Positions 1-3,881 of a DNA stretch of 5,054 nt are shown here, piece by piece. Location: NCBI RefSeq assembly GCF_938040115.1, contig NZ_CALHXD010000117.1, positions 1 to 5,054 of the forward strand. Reading direction: 5' to 3'. The translations under genes were made by a program, and so were the position numbers. The notes under the pieces were generated by a model, which was given only the letters and a program-made list of their open reading frames with translations, searched no databases and had not been told where the DNA came from. This DNA comes from an uncultured Campylobacter sp. GTDB lineage: Bacteria; Campylobacterota; Campylobacteria; Campylobacterales; Campylobacteraceae. Each line of letters begins with the position of its first letter. Positions within the stretch are counted from its first letter, which is position 1.

Positions 1-17
1 AATCAAAAGAAGCAAAA

Positions 18-93
18 TGGTGGCCCCGAATGGACTCGAACCATCGACCACTACCATGTCAAGGTAGTGCTCTACCAACTGAGCTACGGGACC
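18..93 (-). tRNA. tRNA-Val (anticodon GAC)
   Basis: Read on the minus strand this is a complete 76-nt cloverleaf. The acceptor stem GGTCCCG pairs with CGGGGCC (one G-T pair), followed by discriminator A and an encoded CCA (18-20). The D-arm has the GCTC/GAGC stem with AGTTGGTA between. The anticodon stem CTACC/GGTAG encloses the loop TTGACAT, giving anticodon GAC, which reads the valine codons GUC/GUU. The T-arm carries TTCGAGT between GATGG and CCATT. No introns, mismatches or truncation are seen. It is transcribed away from the flavoprotein gene, so 94-428 is a divergent spacer. Neighbouring tRNAs, if any, lie outside the window. Confidence 0.97.
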
Positions 94-115
94 GAAAAAT
101 GGAAATTTACCCAAA

Positions 116-121
116 ATAATA
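116..121 (-). promoter_or_regulatory. Candidate -10 box for the tRNA-Val gene
   Basis: On the minus strand this reads TATTAT, one mismatch from TATAAT, and lies 22 nt upstream of the mature tRNA 5' end, leaving room for a short 5' leader. The surroundings are AT-rich, so a chance match is quite possible, and no clear -35 box is seen. Confidence 0.25.
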
Positions 122-134
122 TTGAAATTAGCTT

Positions 135-203
135 AAATTTTGCGATTTTTCGTAAAAAGCGAAATTTGAGTGCGATCGGATTTTGTCAAATTTGATCACA
201 CTC
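135..203. repeat. Two adjacent dyads (hairpins) in the tRNA-fccA divergent spacer
   Basis: The first dyad (135-167) pairs AAATTTTGC with GCGAAATTT (one G-T pair) and, after a 2-nt bulge, TTTTT (146-150) with AAAAA (154-158) around a CGT loop. The second (168-203) is stronger: 168-183 pairs with 188-203 over 16 positions with one C-A mismatch, two G-T pairs and a TGTC loop; its outer arms are GAGTGCGATC and GATCACACTC. Neither is followed by a convincing T-run on either strand, so they do not look like ordinary terminators. They may be protein-binding sites or folded transcript. The pairing is directly visible; any role is inference. Confidence 0.5.
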
Positions 204-318
204 TACAATCTGAAAATAAAATTACATAAAAGATTACACCTTAATAGAAAAATCTTGATAAATCTTAAAAATAAAATCTCATAAATTCATATCTATTTAG
301 TCAAATTTACATTAAATC

Positions 319-332
319 CCCTAAATTTAGGG
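319..332. promoter_or_regulatory. Perfect 14-bp palindrome, possible operator
   Basis: CCCTAAATTTAGGG is self-complementary and has GC ends in a stretch that is otherwise almost all A/T. It lies about 50-65 bp upstream of the likely -10 box of the operon, a usual place for an activator site. However, the core TAAATTTA is a very frequent word in the spacers of this window, so the palindrome could be partly compositional. Confidence 0.3.
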
Positions 333-360
333 ATATTTATGGTAGAGCAAATTTTTAATA

Positions 361-379
361 AAACTCACAGTAAACTCAC
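361..379 (+). repeat. Phased direct repeat AAACTCAC, possible regulator site
   Basis: The octamer AAACTCAC occurs at 361-368 and again at 372-379, start to start 11 bp apart, which is about one helical turn. It sits immediately upstream of the TATAAT boxes, where a -35 element would lie. Tandem sites phased at 10-11 bp are typical of dimeric response regulators of the OmpR type. The repeat is observed; the regulator is inference, and no regulator gene is in the window. Confidence 0.35.
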
Positions 380-384
380 GATAT

Positions 385-396
385 TATAATTATAAT
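385..396 (+). promoter_or_regulatory. Probable sigma-70 promoter (-10) of the fccABC operon
   Basis: Two abutting perfect TATAAT hexamers occupy 385-390 and 391-396. Either would start transcription at about 397-404, leaving a leader of some 25-32 nt before the ATG at 429. No clear TTGACA -35 box is visible, which fits Campylobacter vegetative promoters, where the -10 dominates. The direct repeat at 361-379 occupies the -35 zone, which hints at activation by a bound regulator. Confidence 0.6.
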
Positions 397-417
397 GCCG
401 TTATGATATTTCATCCA

Positions 418-423
418 AAGGAG
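418..423 (+). promoter_or_regulatory. Shine-Dalgarno of fccA
   Basis: AAGGAG lies 5 nt before the ATG at 429. It fixes that start over the in-frame ATG at 441, which would be 17 nt away. Confidence 0.8.
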
Positions 424-428
424 AATGT

Positions 429-1982
429 ATGCAAGAGCAAATGTCAAGACGCGACTTGTTAAAGCTAGGTATGGTGGGTGCAGGTGCGCTAGCACTTGGT
501 GCTGTAAATGCGCAAGCAAGCGCGTTAAACGCAAAAGACGTCAAATTTGACGAAGAGTGGGACGTGATCATCATCGGCTCGGGCTTTGCGGGGCTTGCGG
601 CAGGCTTAAAAGCGGCGCAAAAAGGCAGCAAGGTACTAATCCTGGAAAAAATGGGTCGCATCGGCGGTAACTCCGTAATCAACGGCGGCGGTATGGCGGT
701 CGCAAACAACCCGGTGCAAGCAAAAACCAACATCAAAGACAGCAAAGAGCTATTCATCGCCGACTGTCTAAAAGCCGGTCTTGGTATCAATCACACCGAA
801 CTTTTGGAGACCTTGGTCGATCGCGGTATGGATGCGTATAACTTCCTAATTGAAAACGGCGTTCAGTTCAAAGAGCACTGCGCACACTTCGGCGGTCACA
901 CGGTCGCTCGCTCGCTGCTAACTACAAACGACTCAGGCTCAGGCTACATCCAGCCGATGCTTGAGAAATTTGAAGCGCTAAAAGACAAAGGCTGCGAGCT
1001 TCGCCGCCGTGCCAAATTTGACGACTTCGTGCTAGACGACAGCGGCCGCGTCGTGGGTATAACGATCAGAGAAGAGTATAGGTTCGACGATAAGCTTTAC
1101 AGCGACGATCTAGAAAACACGAGCGGCACGAAAAAGACGCTAAAAGCAAACAAAGGCGTTGTTTTGGCAGCCGGCGGTTTTTGCCGCGATAAAATTTTCC
1201 GCAAGCTTCAAGATCCGCGCATCCCTGATGACGTCGATAGTACAAATCACGCGGGAGCTACCGCGGGCGTGCTACTAAAAGCCTTTGAAATCGGCGCGTA
1301 TCCGGTGCAGGTCGATTGGATCCAGTTCGGTCCGTGGGCGAGCCCAGATGAGAAGGGCTTCGGCACCGCTCCGATCCTAACTCAGCAAGGCACCTTTAAA
1401 TACGGTATCGCCGTGGATGTACGCAACGGCAAGCGCTTTATGAACGAGCTTGCAGACCGCAAGACCCGCGCGGACGCGGAGTTTAAAATTTTACGCGAGG
1501 ATCCAAAAGCCTATCCGATAACCTTCGCCGATACCAAAATGGCGTTTAAAGACCTAAGCGAAGAGGTTATTTCTAAAGGCATGGCAAGCGGCAAGCTAGT
1601 GGGCGAATGCGCGAGTCTAGATGAGATCGCCAGTAAATACGGCGTGCCTGCGGATGCCTTAAAAGAGAGCGTCAAAAAATACAACGAAGGCGTTAAGGCT
1701 AAAAAAGATGAGTTCGGCAAGCAAGAAAGCGCGCTTAGCGAGATCAACGAAGCGGGACCTTTCTACGTCATCCGTCTCTCACCGAAGCCTCACCACACTA
1801 TGGGCGGCCTAAAAATCAATACCAAAGCCGAGGTCTTATCATCTAAGACGAATAAACCGATCCCAGGCCTCTGGGCTGCGGGCGAGATCACCGGCGGAAC
1901 TCACGGCGCTAGCCGCTTAGGCACCGTAGCGATCACAGACTGCATAGTTTTCGGAATGATCGCGGGCGAGCAGATCGCCTAA
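429..1982 (+). CDS. fccA: Tat-exported FAD-dependent fumarate reductase/flavocytochrome c-family flavoprotein (methacrylate reductase-like)
   Basis: 517 residues; predicted periplasmic terminal reductase that transfers electrons from FAD to the C=C bond of an unsaturated organic acid. A twin-arginine signal (SRRDLLKLG, residues 6-14) precedes a hydrophobic stretch and a likely cleavage site after AQA near residue 30, in keeping with export of a folded flavoprotein. FAD motifs are GSGFAGLAAG (50-59), E73, GGNS (79-82) and GEITGGTHGASRLG (485-498). By memory-based alignment with Shewanella Fcc3, R344 in NELADR matches the proton donor R402, H456 in HHTMGG matches H504, and R496 matches R544. 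The substrate histidine H365 falls on G301 (IQFGP), and the acidic E378 region reads TQQ, so fumarate is an unlikely main substrate. There is no CXXCH heme motif and no FMN-binding domain; hemes are supplied by fccB next door. The layout matches Wolinella succinogenes FccABC, linked to methacrylate reductase activity. Family call is firm; substrate is inferred. Confidence 0.93.
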   Translation: MQEQMSRRDLLKLGMVGAGALALGAVNAQASALNAKDVKFDEEWDVIIIGSGFAGLAAGLKAAQKGSKVLILEKMGRIGGNSVINGGGMAVANNPVQAKTNIKDSKELFIADCLKAGLGINHTELLETLVDRGMDAYNFLIENGVQFKEHCAHFGGHTVARSLLTTNDSGSGYIQPMLEKFEALKDKGCELRRRAKFDDFVLDDSGRVVGITIREEYRFDDKLYSDDLENTSGTKKTLKANKGVVLAAGGFCRDKIFRKLQDPRIPDDVDSTNHAGATAGVLLKAFEIGAYPVQVDWIQFGPWASPDEKGFGTAPILTQQGTFKYGIAVDVRNGKRFMNELADRKTRADAEFKILREDPKAYPITFADTKMAFKDLSEEVISKGMASGKLVGECASLDEIASKYGVPADALKESVKKYNEGVKAKKDEFGKQESALSEINEAGPFYVIRLSPKPHHTMGGLKINTKAEVLSSKTNKPIPGLWAAGEITGGTHGASRLGTVAITDCIVFGMIAGEQIA

Positions 1983-2008
1983 CTAGGCCTGGGCGTAAGC
2001 TCTTTAAA

Positions 2009-2049
2009 GCCTTGCCGGTAGCGAAAGCGGACCGGCAAGGCAGTTTTTT
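2009..2049 (+). terminator. Intra-operon hairpin with T-run between fccA and fccB
   Basis: GCCTTGCCGGT (2009-2019) pairs perfectly over 11 bp with ACCGGCAAGGC (2031-2041). The 11-nt loop contains GC-GAAA-GC, which can form a small GNRA-capped extension. AG and then six T follow (2044-2049). It has the form of a Rho-independent terminator, yet it ends only a few bases before the fccB ribosome binding site, and no separate fccB promoter is apparent. The likely result is partial termination, or 3'-end protection of fccA mRNA, giving more flavoprotein than cytochromes. The structure is plain; its effect is inferred. Confidence 0.8.
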
Positions 2050-2050
2050 A

Positions 2051-2055
2051 AAAGG
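2051..2055 (+). promoter_or_regulatory. Shine-Dalgarno of fccB
   Basis: AAAGG stands 6 nt before the ATG at 2062 and directly abuts an in-frame TTG at 2056. This spacing supports the ATG as start. The site begins one base after the T-run of the fccA-fccB hairpin, so RNA folding or termination there could also affect fccB translation. Confidence 0.6.
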
Positions 2056-2061
2056 TTGCAA

Positions 2062-2493
2062 ATGAAAAAAATCAGTTTTACGGCGCTGTTTCTGTGCTGT
2101 ATCATCGCGACTTTGTTCGGCGCGCCGTCTGCCAACGACGCCAACGCCACGGACATAGTCGTTTCAGATGAGCTTCGGGCAAAATACAAAATCAAACCTC
2201 ATCACGAGTATTTGTCGTTTGACTGCGTCGATTGCCACATAAATCAAGGAAGCGATCCGTCTAAATTTAAAAGCATCGGCGACAAGGGCTGTATCAGCTG
2301 CCACGGCGACAAAAAGCAGCTCGCTTTGAGGCTTAAATTTATGGATACGCTCAAGGCCAATCCGCACAACTCCGTCCACGACGGTCCTACGCTATACTGC
2401 GACGAATGCCACAACGAGCACAAGGCATCTACGAATATGTGTACCGAATGCCACGAGCACGAAGTGCCGCAATGGATGGGGGTGACACCATGA
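2062..2493 (+). CDS. fccB: Periplasmic small tetraheme cytochrome c (flavocytochrome c heme subunit)
   Basis: 143 residues from the ATG at 2062. A Sec signal peptide is clear: MKK, a hydrophobic core (about residues 5-20) and likely cleavage in the APSANDANA region (21-29). Four CXXCH heme-binding motifs follow: CVDCH 55-59, CISCH 77-81, CDECH 113-117 and CTECH 127-131. Further histidines (H47, H48, H102, H106, H120, H133) could be distal ligands, suggesting bis-His low-potential hemes. Size and motif spacing resemble the Shewanella small tetraheme cytochrome and the N-terminal heme domain of its fumarate reductase Fcc3. Its expected job is to shuttle electrons from the membrane cytochrome encoded just downstream to the flavoprotein encoded just upstream. 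Its stop overlaps the start of fccC (ATGA, 2490-2493), pointing to translational coupling. Role is inferred from family and operon; the heme count is read directly. Confidence 0.92.
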   Translation: MKKISFTALFLCCIIATLFGAPSANDANATDIVVSDELRAKYKIKPHHEYLSFDCVDCHINQGSDPSKFKSIGDKGCISCHGDKKQLALRLKFMDTLKANPHNSVHDGPTLYCDECHNEHKASTNMCTECHEHEVPQWMGVTP

Positions 2494-3161
2494 GAATTTC
2501 TAAAAAATTACTAGCGCTTATCATCTTAATAAGCGGCATTATAGGGTTTTTCGTCGTCGTGCCGGTGCATTACGCGCTTGAGAAAACAAGCACCGATAAA
2601 TTTTGCGACGTCTGCCACGAGATGGATCCGATGGTGATCGCCTATCAAGACGATGTCCACTCGGGTAAGGGCAAAACGGGCGTCAAAGCCAAATGCGTCG
2701 ACTGCCACCTGCCGCACGACAATATCGTAAAATACGTCTATCAAAAGGCCAAAAACGGCGTGTTGGAGGGCTACTCGCACTTCTTCGACGAGCCTGAGAA
2801 ATACGACTGGAGCGCAAGGCGCAAAAACCGCGAGCACTATGTGTTTGACAACGGCTGCACGAGCTGCCACGCCACCGTGATCGACAGCAAGATCACCTCC
2901 GAGCAGGCGCAACGCATGCACGCGCACTACAAAAAGCTCCTAGGCACCGAACGCGAGCTCAAATGCGCGAGCTGCCACGTAAGCGCGGGCCACGGCATCG
3001 GACTTCGCAACTACCTAGAGTACTGGCGACCGACGTATAAAATTTACGAAAAGAAGATGATGGAAGAAAAGATCAAGGCGAAGAAGGGATTTTTCGGCGA
3101 CGAGTATAAACCGAGCGCCGAAGAGCAGGCCTTTATAGACGCTTCTAGCGCGAAGAAATAA
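2490..3161 (+). CDS. fccC: Membrane-anchored NapC/NirT-type tetraheme cytochrome c, quinol dehydrogenase
   Basis: 223 residues from the ATG at 2490, which overlaps the fccB stop by 4 bp; a G-rich stretch at 2478-2484 can serve as ribosome binding site. One N-terminal membrane helix (about residues 6-27) follows MRISKK, giving a cytoplasmic N-terminus and a periplasmic heme domain. Heme motifs are CDVCH 39-43, CVDCH 69-73, CTSCH 123-127 and CASCH 159-163. The first continues as EMDPM; a Met just after CXXCH is the usual NapC/NirT/NrfH/CymA signature and may ligate heme 1. These proteins oxidise menaquinol and pass electrons to a periplasmic partner, here most simply FccB. The tail after about residue 185 is rich in Lys and Glu and lacks hemes; this makes the protein longer than NrfH (about 160 residues). 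An in-frame ATG at 2472 is an alternative start, but would put charged residues before the anchor. The family call is strong; the exact partner is inferred. Confidence 0.92.
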   Translation: MRISKKLLALIILISGIIGFFVVVPVHYALEKTSTDKFCDVCHEMDPMVIAYQDDVHSGKGKTGVKAKCVDCHLPHDNIVKYVYQKAKNGVLEGYSHFFDEPEKYDWSARRKNREHYVFDNGCTSCHATVIDSKITSEQAQRMHAHYKKLLGTERELKCASCHVSAGHGIGLRNYLEYWRPTYKIYEKKMMEEKIKAKKGFFGDEYKPSAEEQAFIDASSAKK

Positions 3162-3207
3162 CGCCTTGGGATTATAAGCGTTTCAATTCGCGATTCAATT
3201 CATGCTC

Positions 3208-3260
3208 CGCCGCGGGTTAAATTTAAAGCTCAAATTTAGGGCTTAATTTGATCCGCGGCG
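3208..3260 (+). terminator. Long imperfect hairpin downstream of fccC, possible operon terminator
   Basis: CGCCGCGG (3208-3215) pairs with CCGCGGCG (3253-3260). The stem then continues inward with G-T pairs, AAATT against AATTT, and, after a 2-nt bulge, AAGC with GCTT, leaving a loop around CAAATTTAGG. No T-run directly follows the stem. About 30 bp later a weak 5-bp stem AGCGA/TCGCT (3271-3294) is followed by TTTATT. One of these probably marks the end of the fccABC message, either by termination or by blocking 3' exonucleases; which one is not decidable from sequence. Confidence 0.45.
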
Positions 3261-3589
3261 AGTTAAATTCAGCGAAGTTAAATTTTTTCTCGCTTTTATT
3301 CCGCCTGATCTGGCAAGTAAAATTTTATCTTTTCTCATCTATTTTACGCCTTTCGGACGAGCTTTAAAATTTATCCAAATTTAAATTTCATCGAAAGAAA
3401 CCGTGCAAAAATCATCGCTTTTTTTGATATTAGCGCCGTATACTAGGGCGCAGTCAATGCCCGCTATATTAAGGACTTAAAGACAAACATCAGTTTGCCG
3501 ATGTCAGATATACAGTGCGCTTATTCTACGAAATGCTGCTGAAATTTTACTAGATTAAATAGCTGCGTTAAATTTAATAGCGAGGCTTT

Positions 3590-3634
3590 GAAATTTTAAA
3601 ATTTAGCGGATCGGATCGGCAAATTTAAAATTTC
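3590..3634. repeat. AT-rich inverted repeat around a GGATC direct repeat
   Basis: GAAATTTTAAAATTT (3590-3604) is matched by AAATTTAAAATTTC (3621-3634) with a single extra base in the left arm, giving a 14-bp stem. The 16-nt middle contains GGATCGGATCGG, a tandem repeat of the pentamer GGATC/CGGAT. It lacks a T-run outside the stem. It could be a structural or binding site, or a by-product of the frequent AAATTT word; I assign no function. Confidence 0.4.
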
Positions 3635-3774
3635 ATCTCTCTAAGTTTCGCCGAATCTATCATTTAAATTTATCGTCTAAATTTAGCCCTTGCTGCATTA
3701 AATTTAAGAGTCCGTGTAAATTTAGAGAGTTTAGATTAAAGCATTTAACAAGAAAGGGCTCGCTTGATAATGCA

Positions 3775-3855
3775 GATGAGAAAGAGTAAATTTTTCGGGT
3801 TCAAACGCCCTTTTTTGCGTCATATATGAGGCAGAATGATACGGATGAGAAAGAG
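3775..3855 (+). repeat. Pair of 12-bp direct repeats GATGAGAAAGAG
   Basis: The exact word GATGAGAAAGAG occurs at 3775-3786 and 3844-3855, start to start 69 bp apart. The second copy runs into the left arm of the porin terminator stem. The bases just before the copies (TGATAATGCA and GAATGATACG) are also loosely alike, hinting at a small duplication near the end of the porin gene. Confidence 0.4.
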
Positions 3856-3875
3856 CGGAAAATACTCCGCTCTTT
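3850..3875 (-). terminator. Terminator hairpin of the porin gene
   Basis: A perfect 10-bp stem AAAGAGCGGA/TCCGCTCTTT encloses a 6-nt loop and begins 7 nt past the porin stop codon. In minus-strand direction the stem ends in CTCTTT followed by CTC, so the U-run is short and lies within the stem; the A/T-flanked stem could act from both sides. Position and perfection make termination of the porin message the best reading. Confidence 0.7.
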
Positions 3876-3881
3876 AAAGCT

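Larger units (their letters stand above)
3162..3849. other. AT-rich convergent spacer without a convincing gene
   Basis: This stretch separates the 3' ends of fccC and the porin gene. It holds many stops in all frames and no ORF with a credible ribosome binding site. By eye it has about 18 copies of AAATTT, usually as TTAAATTTA or GAAATTTT, plus inverted repeats at 3208-3260 and 3590-3634 and an 8-bp pair CTGCATTA (3693-3700)/TAATGCAG (3768-3775). The part at 3425-3545 is less A/T-biased and could be decayed coding sequence, but no frame stays open and I cannot identify it. No tRNA or transposon ends are seen. Confidence 0.6.

Noticed and set aside
168..203. CRP/FNR-type operator suggested by the TGCGATC and GATCACA arms.
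   Set aside because: The half-sites are spaced too far apart for a TGTGA-N6-TCACA or TTGAT-N4-ATCAA site; I keep it only as an unexplained dyad.
401..790. Open frame of 129 codons on the minus strand opposite the start of fccA.
   Set aside because: It lies antisense to a well-supported flavoprotein gene and covers its promoter; its product is low-complexity Pro/Ser/Ala-rich without any recognisable domain.
429..1982. Annotation of the flavoprotein as the catalytic subunit of the main fumarate reductase or succinate dehydrogenase.
   Set aside because: It has a Tat signal, periplasmic cytochrome partners and no iron-sulfur subunit gene beside it, and the fumarate-binding histidine appears to be missing.
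2056..2061. TTG start for fccB two codons upstream.
   Set aside because: The TTG directly abuts the AAAGG ribosome binding site, whereas the ATG at 2062 has proper spacing and begins the signal peptide with MKK.
2406..2489. Upstream extension of the fccC frame to an ATG at 2406.
   Set aside because: It would overlap fccB by 88 bp and put 28 non-hydrophobic residues before the membrane anchor. The ATGA overlap at 2490 is the usual coupled arrangement.
2526..2927. Open frame of 133 codons on the minus strand within fccC.
   Set aside because: It is the antisense shadow of a gene with four CXXCH motifs; the translation is a Val/Ala/His-rich string with no family features.
3425..3545. Possible remnant of a coding gene; one plus-strand reading gives LKDKHQFADVRYTVRLFYEM followed by more residues and a stop at about 3550.
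   Set aside because: Stops interrupt every frame within a short distance, similar-looking peptides appear in several frames and on both strands, there is no start or ribosome binding site, and I recognise no family.
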